Part shown: positions 9,710 to 22,745 of the stretch, one piece after another
Layout: each line of letters starts with the position of its first letter
How positions within the stretch are numbered: the first letter of the stretch is position 1
Assembly: GCA_023101725.1 (NCBI GenBank)
Contig: JALJCO010007139.1
Span: 297,501-361,500, forward strand
From: Atherinomorus stipes
Taxonomy: Eukaryota; Chordata; Actinopteri; Atheriniformes; Atherinidae
Direction of reading: 5' to 3'
DNA length: 64,000 nt
The notes under the pieces: model-generated
The model's database searches: none
What the model saw: only the letters and a program-made list of their open reading frames with translations
Told to the model about the DNA's origin: nothing
Program-made: the position numbers and the translations under genes

Positions 9710-12700
9710 AAAGAATGTCTTCAGGTCCTCAACATCCACCATATGCAGTTCCTCAAATAGGGTATGCTTTTGTTATTTTCTTCGGATCTCTTGCTCTCTG
9801 GGCATATGCTGTTTATTTTCTGGGGTTTTTTAGAGAAGCATATTGCTGCAAAATGTTTTGGTTAAGGCACCACATGGCCTTTTCTGACAAGCAGTCTGAA
9901 TTATTAACCCGGACACCTTATTTTTAAAAAAAGAAAGAATATATCTACCCCCGGCCACCCCCATCTACCCTTGGTGGGATGAATGGCTGTACATCTTGAG
10001 CATCTCAGTCCTTTACCAGAGGCCTGGAAGCTTGAGGGTCCTGTGCAGTATCTACCAAGACTGCCGTCATCCAAACTACAGTAAGATGTCTATGTGTCCT
10101 TCCACTGGAGCGGCTTCATAGCCATATAGTACATGAATATGTCAGACTTATAGGAGTACCAATGATGCTCCCTTTTCCCCTCTAAAAGATGGTAAAATCA
10201 GACAGAAACGGTAACGTCACCCAGAAAATAGAGAAAGTTTTTTTTCCCCTTATATTCATGTTGATAAACTGTTATAAAGTGATTCCAGAATACACAACAC
10301 GTCTTCTAGTATAATCTGTTTTACTCAAAAGTCCCTTAAAGAGAATCCTGACATTTTCCATGATTATCACAGGGCTGCCTACCTTTGTGGTTTTATTTTC
10401 TGTCTCAAGGACATAGGGAGAGAATAGAGAGCTTTTCTTGTTGGACCAATAATTTAAGCTGCTAATGGCCCACATCTCACCTCCAGGTGACAGCCAGCTT
10501 ACCAATGGGTGGGGGGAGACCTCAGGGCACAGAGCTGCATGTTCTATAGCACAGTTATACCACATTAATTAAATTCAGCTGAATTAGTGAGACAGTGTGT
10601 GTTTATTTTATGATGTTACCTGTCATTTGCCTAGGCATGCACGTGTGAGCTCGACAAGAGTTAAAAAAAAAGAACAGTGGACAAGAGGTTTCTGTTTAGC
10701 ACCTTCTCCTGTCCTTGAAGATGTGTTCATAAGAAGGAGTGTGCGTGTGTGTGTGTGTGTGTGAGTGTTTCTACAATATCGATCACATTCATTTGATTCA
10801 TAGGATGCACTTGTGCAGCATTTCTGTCTCTCATAACTGATCTTACACTGAATTTAAGAGTGTAACTAGACTGATTTATTGATGAAGAAATGTTTTTTGG
10901 AGTTGGAAACTTTTGGCTAAAATAATAGTTTAATTTTTCTCCTGTTTTTTGTTGGTTTCTTCTATTCTGCTGATATTTGTTAATCACATTCTCTGGGCTG
11001 CTTGCAACACATGCACGGTGTATTCATAACGACACAAAATATTGATTAGCCAACTGCACAAACATTGCACAAATAATACACTCTGCTTTTGATGGCGTTA
11101 TTTGCAGTGGCTGAGTTTGAATGAATCCCTTGAAAGCAAAATGGAAAATTATACAGTAAGCTCACATACAGTAAATTATAAGTATTCTCTTGTTATTTTG
11201 TTTTGCTGTTGAAACAATAAACAGCTTGGAATCGGAAGCATCTGATCTGCTGTCAGTTTCTGTAAGAAGCTTCAGTCTAGAAATCAGGTTATGAGTATCC
11301 TCCATCTTTTACAACACTGACAACCAACTTCTTAATATTTAATGATGTTTGGGACTTTTTCTGCAGTTTGAAGCAAAAGTTGAAAAATAATCAATTATTT
11401 CTATGGTCAGTTCCAAGTCTTTTTTTAAAACTTGTGTCTAAATTCTTTTTATTCTCTGTGAACTGTCACACAGTTAAAAACAACTGATGTTGATGTTTCA
11501 CGCAGCTTTGCATTCTCAGTAGTACTTAATCTTTAATTCACATTCAGCTTCTACCTTCAGATTGTAGCCCCACTGTGGCAGAGTGGGGAGGATTTTCTCC
11601 AGAGTTAATTTTCCAATTTCAGCCTGTGTATTTAGAATATTTGATTGGATGATTTTCCCAGGTTGTTCTGATTGCACAATGTGTAATCATGTCCTGTATA
11701 AACTGGACATTGTCTAAAGGTTTGAAAAGATATGCAAATATGAAAATACTTAAACATGCAGTCTTTTAAATTGTAAACAGGGAGTAACTCCTCTTGTAGC
11801 AAAAAAGAAGTCAGATGGTGTAGAAGTCAGTATTTTCCTGTTAGTATTGTCTCAGTTACTGGTTTTGTGTGACATCTAATACATCATGATGATTGGTTAA
11901 CTAATCTCTTTTTACAGTGCATCATGGTGCCTCTTTGCTGCCCATTCTGTTGAAGTCCAACTGGCTCAGTACATTGGCTAATCATCCTTCTCTTAAACAT
12001 TTAATGCAAGGCCTAACATATTTGTACAAAGAATAAATAACACCCCAGCCCTTGATGGCCAGACAGACTGCCTCTGTATTTACCGGCCACTTCCAAACCC
12101 CATGTGAGATCAAAGCCTAATCCCAGTTCCTTACATTGATCATACCCATCCATTTTGCAGAGATAAGTTTTCTTATAGGATTTTACAGTGTGGGGTCATC
12201 CTTTCAAAGGGGGTCACTTGGAAGGCAAAGTGAATAAAAAGGGTGCCATATTTCTGCAAAATGGAGGGCTAAGGGAGTGATTTGGGCTTTAAGCATGATC
12301 CCTGCTGCAGTCTTGCAACCTCCAGGATGAAGAAGAACCTTAAATTCTTTGGTCAACTTCCCAACTTGCTGCCTTGTCTCTGTCTTAATTACCCGTTTCT
12401 TCTAGATGAAACATAGCACTGATTTTCTTTAGCCTTTAACGAAACTGCCCTCAGTTGCTCAGGAAAAGCTTTTAAATCTTTAAAGAGAAAGCATTTGTAT
12501 TTCACACAGAAACCAGCGGGATGAAACTGCTGTCCCTCTTTTTGAAGGTCTCTGACAAAAAAACACCTTAAGCATTTCTAGTTCTAATTTACTGACTGTT
12601 TCTTGTGAGTGCAGCATGTATTGGGAGGATATGGTTTATGTTACGTTAATCAGAACATAATCTTGTTATGGCTGATATTGTTGCATTAATGGACCTTATT

Positions 12701-15164
12701 ACCTCAGTAATCTCTGTTAATGGCACAGCAAAATGATAATGGTGCAGCGAGGCATTTTACAGTTCACCCATGACCTGTTTTACACAAGGCGCTCATAAAA
12801 TGCTTTCTACACTCATTTGACATTATTCTAAACAAATTTTCTAAGTAACTGTAGCAACAACTTAGCGTTAACACAGAACATCATTTTTCTGCTAAATTTT
12901 TTATGACTGCTTTGAATGTGCAGAGCTCTTTGTTATGGTACTGACCATTTAATGGCTATTCTTCTGTCTAGTGGATGCAATGTTTGCAAAATGCACTCTG
13001 CATCTTAACAGATTGCACAAGACAGCTCTTGAAAGGCTTGTATTCCCAACCTGTACAAAAGAATTGCACAATTTCGCATCAAAAGCTGAAAGGGACATTG
13101 TTAGAAAAAAGCTCAGAAAGCAGACGATCCACAACATCAGCAAACAAAAATGCTTGAAGTTTCAAATAATCATACCTGTGTATGGGTGCTGCATTTTGTG
13201 TCTTGTCTGCAAGCTTGTGTTGTAAATACTTGGGGGGATATAATGTTGGGAAAAATGAGTTACATTTCTATTCCCAGTCCTGCTGAATCTATGTGAATCA
13301 TTTCCACAAAGTCTGCACTTTCCTGACCTGCAGAAAATTATCAGCAGTTTATCAGATGCAGGCCCTTTACTGAGTATAAATTCACTGTTTTCTTCTTCTT
13401 TTTTTAATAGCAGTGTTTCATCTGTTAAGTTAGCAGTTTACAGTTAAATTCCCTTATCACAAAACTTTGTGCTACAAAGAATTGGAAAAGTAAAATGACC
13501 CTTCATTAAACTCAATGAAAGTCATGCAAATCTTGAAGTGTTTTAAATGTGGTTTAATTTATGTAGAAAAATCATAAATATTCAAAAGTTTGTTAAAAAT
13601 CAACTTCAAATAAAGAGATAAAGAAGTTACATGGAACAAAGCTGCAACATTATTATTGGTCAGGCTCCAATTAACCCAGTTAATTGCATCCTTTTTTCTG
13701 CATTGTGATTTTTCTCTATCAGTGACTTTAATTGGGATGAGGCACAGTTGCCACTCATGTGGAAACAGTTCTACCTTGTTAACACTGTCTGTGTTGGATG
13801 GTCACTGACATGTCTGGTTGTTAAAGCAATTAGTTTTTAATGAAAGCAGATCTTTCTGCTGGTTACAGAGTACTGGAGTTTTTAAGCTCCTGCTCCGTGA
13901 AGAGAGTCCTGCAAAAGAAAAAAAATAATCAAGAGCAACGGAGCAAAATTAACATATGTGTACAGTACGTGTGCAAATGTGCATACGTGTGCACAAACAC
14001 ATTCTACTCAAATAGCAAAGCCTTGCTCACATAAATGAACTTGCAAGAAATCTCTGAAAGAAAAGCTGAAGTCTGCCAACTATTCTGCTACATTAATGAT
14101 TTGGGAGCCTTGATTCAGGCAGTCAAGGCCACATCGCCATGATCTGTATGAAATTGATCAAATCACCAGTGTTTCCCAGTTTTAACAGATAACTCTGCTC
14201 TGTTTGGCTGTAACCTCGTAAAACACATGCAGAGACAAAAGCAATAGCCTGGACTGTACTTCCTACACTGTTAAATGGTTGATTGCTTGGCTCAAATGAA
14301 GCAACTTTAATGGTTACAAAACCAAGTGGAATTTCATTCAGTGTTTGAACTCAGCTGGATCTGACTTGACAGCTGATTTAAATTAGGGGAGGATGATTCA
14401 ATACTTAAGAAAGTTCAGATACAATACACTCCATAAGCCACTGTTTAGAGAGAAGCAGTTCGATAGCTCTTGATATGAGTTTACAATAAAAGGTTCTATG
14501 GCCATTATTGGTTTCACCTGAAAGTGAAAATTTTAATGATGACATTTTTTAATCTGATCACCTCTAGTTTATAAGGATCAAAAGCATCCAGGCCCACAGA
14601 TTACATAAATGGTTTGCAATTGTGTACAGTGATAGAGAGTGAAGAACAATGTACACACAGTAATCACCGTATTATCTTTTATTTAATAACAGACATACAT
14701 AAAGAAAGGTCTTTGAACATTTAACCAAGGGTGAATCTGGTGCTTGTGTGTGTTTTTTGTGTGATGCAAGCATCAGAGAAACAGAAAACAGAGTATGGTT
14801 CACTTTAACAAGTCGTCTCACAAAACTACAAAATGTGACAAGATGCTGTTTTCCAAAAGCAGTTTAACCAACTAATTTTAAGTGGTTTTATTTTTATTAT
14901 TTCATGATAACTACCTTATTAATTACCTTAAAAGTATTACAGAATCATTACATGATGCAGAAGAAAACAAACTTAAAGAAATAAAAGAAATTTAGAAAAA
15001 TCAAAAATTAAAAAAGAGAAAATGCAAAAGACAAAATCCTGTATTTAACCTGTATAAATACAGGTGAAATAAATATAAGATAAATTAACAATTGTTTTCA
15101 TAAAAAGACAGTGGAAAGTAAAGTTTTTCATTTTTATTTAAAGCTGCCAAGAGTTTCAGCAGAC
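9710..15164. other. Gene-free, AT-rich stretch
   Basis: Both strands were read for exons of recognisable families without success. It includes a GT microsatellite at 10741-10763 and otherwise low-complexity A/T runs. Conserved non-coding elements could be present, but this cannot be judged from one sequence. Confidence 0.5.
10741..10763. repeat. (GT)n microsatellite
   Basis: Uninterrupted GT run after a short GTGCGT start. Confidence 0.85.
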
Positions 15165-15306
15165 CTGCAGTTTTCTGGCAGATTTTTGGGGAGTTAAAGA
15201 GTCAGAGGATCTTGAATACATTTTGGCCCTAAACCATTCAGTGCTTTGTAAACAAACAGCAGGATTTTTAAGTCAATTCTTTGACAGACAGGAAGCACGT
15301 ATAAAG
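15165..15306 (-). mobile_element. LINE reverse-transcriptase C-terminal fragment
   Basis: On the minus strand it translates to LPVCQRIDLKILLFVYKALN, followed by Gly-Leu-Gly-Pro-Lys. This is the familiar segment just after the reverse-transcriptase core in fish non-LTR retroelements. Both ends are lost and the fragment cannot be active. Confidence 0.75.
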
Positions 15307-16262
15307 ATTTTAAAAAGTCGTTTTGACTAAATGCACACATGATCATTTTAAATCAATGCTAACAATGGTGGTAAATGTATGAGGAGGCACAGATGCATAA
15401 GGACTTACCCAATATGAGCCAAAAGGGGGAAAAAAGTCCTTTGTAGTGAACTGTCTGAATAGCTGACTGTAAGAATAGAAATAAAGAAAGTGTTCTGTCC
15501 TAAGCTAAAAAAGGAAACGCTGGCAATGCCAGAACAAAAAATTGCTTGGATTTTATACTGCAGATATTGCTATTCTCAGAAAAATGGCCCCCCTCAGATG
15601 TTCTCCTTTTGTAATATCACAGTTCCGCTTTTGATAAAGATAAAAGCCAATTTTCTGTCCCTCTGTTCTTCTTTGCCCATGAAAATGTCAGTGTCACCTA
15701 TCTCACAAAACTCTGTCACACCTCAGTAGTGGGGGGGGGTTAATTAAGATTAATGTGGTGCCTGACAAGGGGTCTTGCCAGCTGCTGTAGAACACACTTC
15801 ACTTTACAGTCTGGTGAGAGAAGATAACTGCTCAGTTCCTGGTCAAAGCAGGATGCAGTGATACGTATCCAAGTGTAATTTAGTGTAAGAAAACAAGCCC
15901 ATAAAACTAAAATATTAATGCTGTTCTCATGAAGCCTCTAGACTGGAAGAGAAGAGAAAATAAGATTTGATCTGCTTTAGGGGATGAGTGTTTATTATGC
16001 TTACTCGAAAGGTGTGACATGTTATCATGGTTGTGTTTTCTGTGTTGTAGCCCTGCAAGTGGTAACGAACATGTGTGTATATTCTGTCAAAGAAAAAAAA
16101 AAGGCTGTAGAAACAGGCGACTTGTCAAACTGATGAATTTTCTCCCCAGTGAATTACAAGATTTTTACATTTTTAGGTCAGTAATTTAGCTCTAAGATTT
16201 GAATTTGGTTTTGAACTAACAAAGTAGCTGCATCTACATATAACACAACAAGCCAAGACTTC
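15307..16262. other. Non-coding, no recognisable feature
   Basis: AT-rich, with short G and A runs near 15730 and 16090. I see no exon or named repeat. Confidence 0.5.
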
Positions 16263-17046
16263 TTTAAAGGTGCCATGACATCGAATTTCACTTTTCTGGG
16301 GTTTTGGGTGTATAATATGATCTGTTGTGCACTGATGAGGCCATGTGAATGTCCAGAGTGAGAATCAAAGTTCCTGTTTATGGTCTGTCAGCTTTGTCTC
16401 TTTGTTTAGAAACGGTTGAATCAGACAGCAGCTTATCATTCTACGTAGTTTATTTGCTCCAATTAGAGCACACTATCAAGTAAACAGCCCCCCCCCCCCC
16501 CTCCTCTCTCCTAACGGTCTATGCACCGTCTGCTTTGCTCCCCCCCTCCCCCTCCCTGTCTGATTCAACTGCAAGTGCGAGAGTGTCTGCTAAGCAGTCA
16601 GGTCTGGGTTAACAAACAAATTGATTTAAAAGAAAACTTCTGCAGCAACACTGAGGGAGGCGACCACAACCTTGTCATTACCTGTAACTTTATTTATTTT
16701 CTAAATGCTGTCTTGTCTGATAAACATAGCTCACTGTCTGAAGTGCCCATGTGTTGCTAGCAGTTAGCCTTTAGCAAACTCTGACCGCTAGGGCAGCTTG
16801 ACCTACTTTCTCTAAATAAGGTTATAGCCAAATAAGGTGTAGCCAATCAAAATGAAGTCAACTTGGTCTCCTGGTAAAGCTCCATATCATCACCAGACCC
16901 AACTGTTTTACTGAGGAAGGGAGGTCTGGCGATTCAAAACAATATCCCGCTGTAAAAAATGCCGTTTTTTTCTTTGGAGATTTGACATATGCAGCAATGC
17001 CAACAACATGAACTAGTTTTTACTGCTATGTCATCACTCCTTTAAA
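16263..17046. mobile_element. 784-bp non-autonomous element with imperfect terminal inverted repeats
   Basis: The left end TTTAAAGGTGCCATGACAT and the reverse complement of the right end, TTTAAAGGAGTGATGACAT, agree at 16 of 19 positions. Between them the sequence is GC-richer than its surroundings, holds a poly-C tract (16488-16501) and has no long ORF. The layout suggests a non-autonomous DNA transposon of a fish family; I cannot name it, and no clear target-site duplication is visible. Confidence 0.6.
16488..16501. repeat. Poly-C tract
   Basis: About 14 consecutive C inside the 784-bp repeat element. Confidence 0.85.
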
Positions 17047-17702
17047 ACCTGTAATGTTTCTCACATATGGCCTAAATTTTGTGGATATATATCCACCAAA
17101 GCAGTTGAATATAATAGCTTAATCTGTGAACAGTGTCATGATTGTGACAACAAAGACTCACATCAGGGTATAGTTAGACATATACAATATATAGTTAATA
17201 TAAACCCTCTCATAATTGTGCATGTTGCATAATCTAATGACAAACCAACAGAATAATCAGTGGTATTGGATATATGGATGGTAGATGGAAAAAAAAACCA
17301 AAAACAAAAAAAAAAAACTTTATGGCTATATGATATTGGTCATGAAATAAATTGAAATTTTCTCTTTCGGTGTTTTTGCTTTCCAAAAAGGTTTAAAGCG
17401 TTAATAACTTTATTTATTGCAGGAAAACTGTGCAAGGAATTGACAATTCTGAAATTCAGAAGTAATATCAGTCTTTTCTTTAGATTTCTCTGCTAGTATC
17501 AGAGTTTCAGCCATTTTCTTCAGACACAGACTACGAGCAGCGGTCAGACAAACCGATCAATACACATTTGAGACTGGAGTTGGAGAATCCATACTAGAGA
17601 ACAGACAACTCCCACCTCATCCTTTCTTGTAGATGTAACCACGGAACAGCAATGAAATCACCAAACCACAAAGCCTCCTTTCAGTTTTTTCCTTTTTTAC
17701 TA

Positions 17703-17725
17703 CCCCCCCCCCCCCCCCCCCCCCC
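17703..17725. repeat. Poly-C tract, 23 bp
   Basis: A long uninterrupted C run, unusual in this AT-rich setting and prone to length errors. On the minus strand it is a G run that could form a quadruplex. Confidence 0.9.
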
Positions 17726-17823
17726 TTCTTAACAAAAGAAACATACTTACTTTTGAAGTTGTGATAAGGTGTGCATTAACAAACATCAACAAGTATTAAA
17801 GGTCTGGTTATGATGATCTAAGG

Positions 17824-18115
17824 CAGTGGTTCTCAAACTTTTTTTGCAGGGCCCCCCTTTCATTGGAAATAATAATGTCAAGCCCCCCATCCCACCAGCG
17901 CAACCACATGTACCCAAACATTTACCATGAAATACATGAAAAAATGCACTGTATTTGAGGTGGGGGGCAATGCCTATTGGGTCATCATCATTTGTACTTT
18001 AAAGAATATGCCCATTTTTTGTTAGAAGTATAAAAACTAGGCCTGGTTGGGCCCCCCCCCTGACAGAGCCCTGAGCTCCCCCTGGGGGGCCCGCCCCCCA
18101 GTTTGAGAACCACTG
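17824..18115. mobile_element. hAT (Charlie-like) MITE, 292 bp
   Basis: The ends are CAGTGGTTCTCAAACT and its exact reverse complement AGTTTGAGAACCACTG, a terminal sequence typical of hAT-Charlie elements in vertebrates. The flanking octamers ATCTAAGG and AACTAAGG match at 7 of 8 positions, as expected for an ageing 8-bp target-site duplication. The interior is rich in C and G runs and has no transposase. Confidence 0.88.
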
Positions 18116-19309
18116 AACTAAGGCATTTGGGACAGCTAGTGAGCCTGCAGAAGTACATGTATGGGATTTTGTATAATGAGCTGTCACCCAAGGGTATCAT
18201 CATGTGGTGTAGTGTTGACAAGAAAGCACCCACAGAAGTCGTCCCTCTGTTCCAGTCTCTTGACTTTGTGGTTAACCATTTCCCTGTTGAACAACACAGT
18301 TTCTTCTGTGGTATTTAGTGTGCTATATTCTGAATCATTCAAACCATCCAGACCACACAAGTCCAATACCAGGGACTTTCTCACAAAATAATTTATTGAA
18401 TTTTTAAAACTACAAGCTAATGTGAGTGGTGCATTGTATCCTGAAATAAACTTAATTTAATAACAATAAAAAAACTGTAGTTTTCTTCCTTTGGAATTTT
18501 AACAGAACACACTCATTGGGACGATTAATATGGGTGTTAGATCGCAGTCCTTCCTGCCATTTAGGTCGCAGTATATTTTGCTTCCTCGCTCGCTCACAGG
18601 AATACACAGTGGATTGAAACAATCAAACAAAAAAAAAAAAAATCCAATTTCTTTCCAGTTCATCTCAGCAGTCTCTCCTACCATAGTATCCACACCTGAA
18701 AGCAAGCACCATCTGCATGAAAATAAAACTGGCAGTGAACAGAGGCAAGCTGACCAGATGATGCTCCAGTCTCCTGTTCACCTGCAACAGTCTGTTAATC
18801 AGCCATTACTATTTTGATGCTGTTGTTATAGTGATGCTATGCATCTCAGAGTAATCAACTCAAAGAGCTGATAACAATATAGAGTTATGTTAATGTTACA
18901 GGGTTTTCCTCCTTTTTATCAACAGTTTTGAACACAAGGTAATTTGCTTTCTAAAATTTATTTTCTATCTTTTTTAAAACTATTTTTTAGAAAAAAAAAA
19001 TTACAGAACAAAAGACAGACAAGAGTCAACACTGGACCATTTTTTGATGCTAGAGAAAGCTCAAAGAAGAGACAGATGTTAGATTAACTGTTGCTAGGGA
19101 GGGCCTAACTGGGTCAATTTGCTTAAGTTCAGAAGTGGGGCTTTAATGTGCATTGTTCCTAATAAATAAACTAATGAATTTATATGAAATAAAGTCATTA
19201 GAAATTTTTGTGATGTTCATCTGCTGGTTCATACTTAAGAAGTTTTACGGAGCATCTGGTACAATGAATTTAAATGTATGCGCTGACTAATCATAGTCCA
19301 ACGGTTCAC
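18116..19309. other. Non-coding, no recognisable feature
   Basis: Short frames here are unsupported by splice sites or family resemblance. A 13-base A run lies near 18630. Confidence 0.5.
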
Positions 19310-19401
19310 GGTTCACCTCCGTTGCCAGTCCAGGGACTTGAACCTGGATCTTCCAGCCTCATGGCCACATCTTCAAACACTAGGCTACCAATCCCCCTTT
19401 T
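19310..19401 (-). repeat. tRNA-derived SINE head fragment
   Basis: On the minus strand an A-box-like GGATTGGTAGCCTAGTG is followed by a B-box-like GGTTCAAGTCC at about tRNA spacing, then a short unrelated tail. The fold is too degraded for a functional tRNA. The sequence differs from the TIR-bounded tRNA-like family elsewhere in the window, so it is a separate SINE type. Confidence 0.65.
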
Positions 19402-22132
19402 TCATGCTCAGAGACAATCACATCAGATTTATAAACATTCAGAAGTCACTTTTTACTTATCCTTAACTTAGTTCATCTATATGAGACAATATTGTATTGT
19501 CCTTTTTCCATCTTGTTTTCAGGAAAAAAAAACTGTCTCATAGTTTACTGGTTTAAAATCTTCTTTTTCTGTATTACAGACTCCAGCTGCAAAAAATAAA
19601 ATGATGTGCTTTATCGAAAAGAAAGAGGAAGGAAGACAAAAGAAAGAAAAGTGCTTAGAAATTTTGGAAATTGTGCTTGGCATTATAAAAACATGTCTCC
19701 TTTAGCTGCTTTTGTTTTACACATATCTGACTTTGTGCCAAGGGGTAGGCAGGTAGAATACTGCAACTCTATATTTGTCAGCATCGGGGTCTGTAATAGA
19801 ATAATGCATCTGACAGAAAAATCACTTCTTACTATCTTGCAGTCAGAGCATCTTGCCCTGAGAGCAAAAATAACATTTCTGAAGTGGAAAGAAAATAAGG
19901 TCTTTATATAACCCAAGGTGTAATTCTCAATGTGTGCAACAAATTATTTTTCTTTCGCTTAATAGGTTAAATAATGCTGAAAATTTCCCTTTAAGAGTAA
20001 TATATGATTTTCCTCATGTGCCTTTATACACATTCGATGCTGATTCAAAATGACCTGGACTCACTGACCTCTGTTTGCCCCTTAAATGCCTGTGACACAA
20101 GCATCATGGCAAAAAGACCTTGATAACTGCAGCCTGCGTTGCTGGGCAACTGTAAATCCTCTATGCTGATACAAACACCAGAAATAGTAACTTATTGTAG
20201 ATGAGTTCTCCACAAGTCATCCACCATGCACTTATCAAAGGGGGTGCCCTCTCCTTGACTCATTGTACTTACAGCAACGTACCTAAGAGGAGAGAAGAAA
20301 CGGTCCTTTTCCTGTTATAAAACGAGCTTTCAGGAGAAGAGTGTGTTCAACACATGAAAATGATCTTATTTCTCTGCAACAATGATCAACTCCAGCCAAG
20401 AAGATGCAGTCATCATATATGGAAACATGTTTCCCACACTGTTCAGAGCAGAGCAATTTGACTGAAAACATCTTCCTCCTGAGGCGACTTCCTCCTTCTC
20501 ATTGCAATAATTAAATAATAACAATAATCTAATCAACACAGTCGGCTACAGCCTACTTGTTTCCCCCAATGTATTGACCCTGCTGTGCTATTGGATGTTT
20601 TTCTTTTCCAAGGGTACATGAAGCTGTCAGCCTATGAAACAGACAGTAACAGATGGATACTGCAATAGCTATTTCAGAGACAGATGAATTGGCAATTCTT
20701 AAATGTGACTCTTTTTGTTCCTCAAGAGCTGCATGTTGACATGTTGGACTAGACATTTTCTAGCACTGAGACTCTTTACAGCCCTGCAAGAAATGTTGCC
20801 TCTTCCATGTCCAGTCTTTTTCCTGGGAAATAGTTTGGACTAATTAAATGTTTCTTTCCCAAACACTGATGGAAGCTGTCTTAGATGAGGGAAAGCATAA
20901 TGTGATAGGCAAGGAATCATAGCAGGAGGCAGTGGAAAGGTTCCTGGATCCCTTGTTAATCAGACACTTTTTAAAATCTAAATATTTTTGCCATTGCCTG
21001 CCACAATTGTTGTTTATTAGGATCACAATTAGCTAATAGCACTTTAGCAGTGATTGTTTCATGAGTTGATTAAAAAAATAGTGACAACTGATATGATGAC
21101 ATCAACAACAAATAAATCTAACAAAGGCAAGTAGCCTACTGAATTAGGAAATGATCTGTCCTCTTCCTGTCAAAGCTTCATTTAATGAATATGTTCATGT
21201 TATTGTACCTCATAATACAACTATAAAGAGTTAACATTTGTTCCCACAAACAGCTGTTACAGCAAGTATCATAATATTATTCTAGCTGTCGTTTCTAACC
21301 TTACCGGAGTATCAAATTTTCAAAAATGGTCTTATTTTAATTAGCACTTTTTATTATTTAGTTATGTAGTAATTGCAGACTGAAGTTGTATTTGAAAATA
21401 ACAGAAAGAAGAAAGCATCAGCTGAAAGGACGCTGCATTTTACAGTCTACTTAGGAAAAATTCTGTCAAAAACATACAAATCTCCCACAACAAAATAGCT
21501 GAGAAATGTTGCTAATTCGTCCTTGACCCTTATATACAGTCAGTGAACTTCAAAGATGTGGTACAGAAATGATAGAAACAGCAGAGGCCAACAGCAGGAA
21601 TATGGCCACGCTTTATATTATTTATATAAAGCGATATATTTATATTATTTAAAGGGACTAGAGGCAGGTATTGTGAAAGAATAAACACCCAAGTCCAGTT
21701 TTTTTATGCTAATGGATAATGAAGCATTGAAGACACACAACATACCTTTTAGACCTTGAAAATATGCATCTCTGTCTCATTTTGATGACACAGCAACATT
21801 CATTATGCACATTTTTGAGCTGTCACTGCCCAGAGGCGTCCCGTGGCTCAGAAACAGCAGGATGTAAGTTTCCCAGGACGCGGCTGTGATATTGCAGCCG
21901 ACTATTGGTTGCGCACTGTGTCACTTACTAGCAAACAGATATGAACCAGATATAAACACAGCGGGTGTTTGGAACGTGCATCATGTTGTATTCAGTAAAG
22001 AAACGCCGGGATACATTACCGGGGGAAGAGAGGAAAAGAAAGAGAGGAAGGGACAGAACAAGAGTCAAGATAAGACTGGCTTTTACTGGCTGGAGTGAAT
22101 CACAGTACAGGTACAATGAAGATGGATGCTAG
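19402..22132. other. Non-coding; CpG-richer block at its right end
   Basis: No recognised exon. From about 21825 the sequence becomes richer in CpG (for example AGGCGTCCCGTGG, GGACGCGG, GGTTGCGCAC). It may belong to the same old repeat or captured segment as 22300-22740. Confidence 0.45.
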
Positions 22133-22277
22133 TGTGGCAGTTAACAGTCCTGTCGCCTCCCAGTGATAATGCGCCCTGGCTACTTGGCTAAGGGGATGTT
22201 CCTTTGGCTGACTGGTTAACCTGCATTACTCTTACACGGGAGTCTGGGGATCGAATCCCGCCCAGGATCCTGCCACA
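22133..22277 (+). mobile_element. TIR-bounded tRNA-like element, copy B (best preserved)
   Basis: The element begins TGTGGCAG and ends CTGCCACA, an exact 8-bp terminal inverted repeat, and is flanked on each side by CTAG. As CTAG is palindromic, the visible inverted repeat becomes 12 bp. Inside, a TGGCTGACTGGTTA box and a GGATCGAATCC box sit at about the spacing of the A and B boxes of a tRNA gene's internal promoter. The length is 145 bp and there is no coding capacity. Three other copies are at 2365-2501, 23190-23355 and 28730-28867. It could be a SINE that ended up with chance symmetrical ends, or a MITE that captured a tRNA gene. Confidence 0.7.
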
Positions 22278-22281
22278 CTAG

Positions 22282-22745
22282 TTTAGCTTCCAATCGGGGG
22301 CATGTCACCGAGAAAACTGCTTAAAAGTTCAGTTGTGAGTCTTCAAAAACCAAAAAGAACGAGCCCACCTACGTCTATCTCCGTTGCCTTGAACAGGCTC
22401 TGTGCCGCACAATGTGTTGCAAATCGGTGGCCGAATTTCCCACGCAGTCCTGCGAATGTGAAGTCAATCGACACTGCATACGCGTCCCTAACAGTTTTGA
22501 TACAGGAAGGAGACGATTGCGATGGATTTAAACACTCTAACAGATAGTTATGTATTCTTCTGCCGTCAGCAAACAATCCAGGTCAACTGAAAGACACTGA
22601 AAAGTGGCACTACGAAGAAAAATAATTCATCAGCATAGTAAACAACATCACAGCATCTGTTTGTGGGCGCTCCCGTGCTAGCTTGGCTGGTGGCTGCAGT
22701 TACCCGGACCGCCGGTCGCGTCACTCGTGAATCTCATTTCTTAAT
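22282..22745. other. CpG-rich block of unknown nature
   Basis: Many CpG sites (such as ACGCGTCCC, GACCGCCGGTCGCG) stand out from the AT-rich background. Frames of about 80 residues exist on both strands, but neither resembles a family I recognise and no convincing splice pair brackets them. It could be a CpG island with an unannotated first exon, or part of an old DNA transposon split by copy B. Confidence 0.4.

Noticed and set aside
9512..9760. Open frame of 82 codons similar to a 92-codon frame at 33457-33735
   Set aside because: Both frames lie inside copies of one MITE. Differences between the copies are mostly amino-acid changing and no start, splice or domain evidence exists, so the similarity is repeat-derived, not a protein family.
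22200..22260. Possible functional tRNA gene
   Set aside because: Only A-box and B-box-like motifs are present; the stems do not fold into a cloverleaf, and the unit recurs as a dispersed repeat with the same flanks.
22302..22547. Open frames on both strands in a CpG-rich block
   Set aside because: No recognisable domain, no bracketing splice sites and mutual overlap. Reported as a CpG-rich block only.
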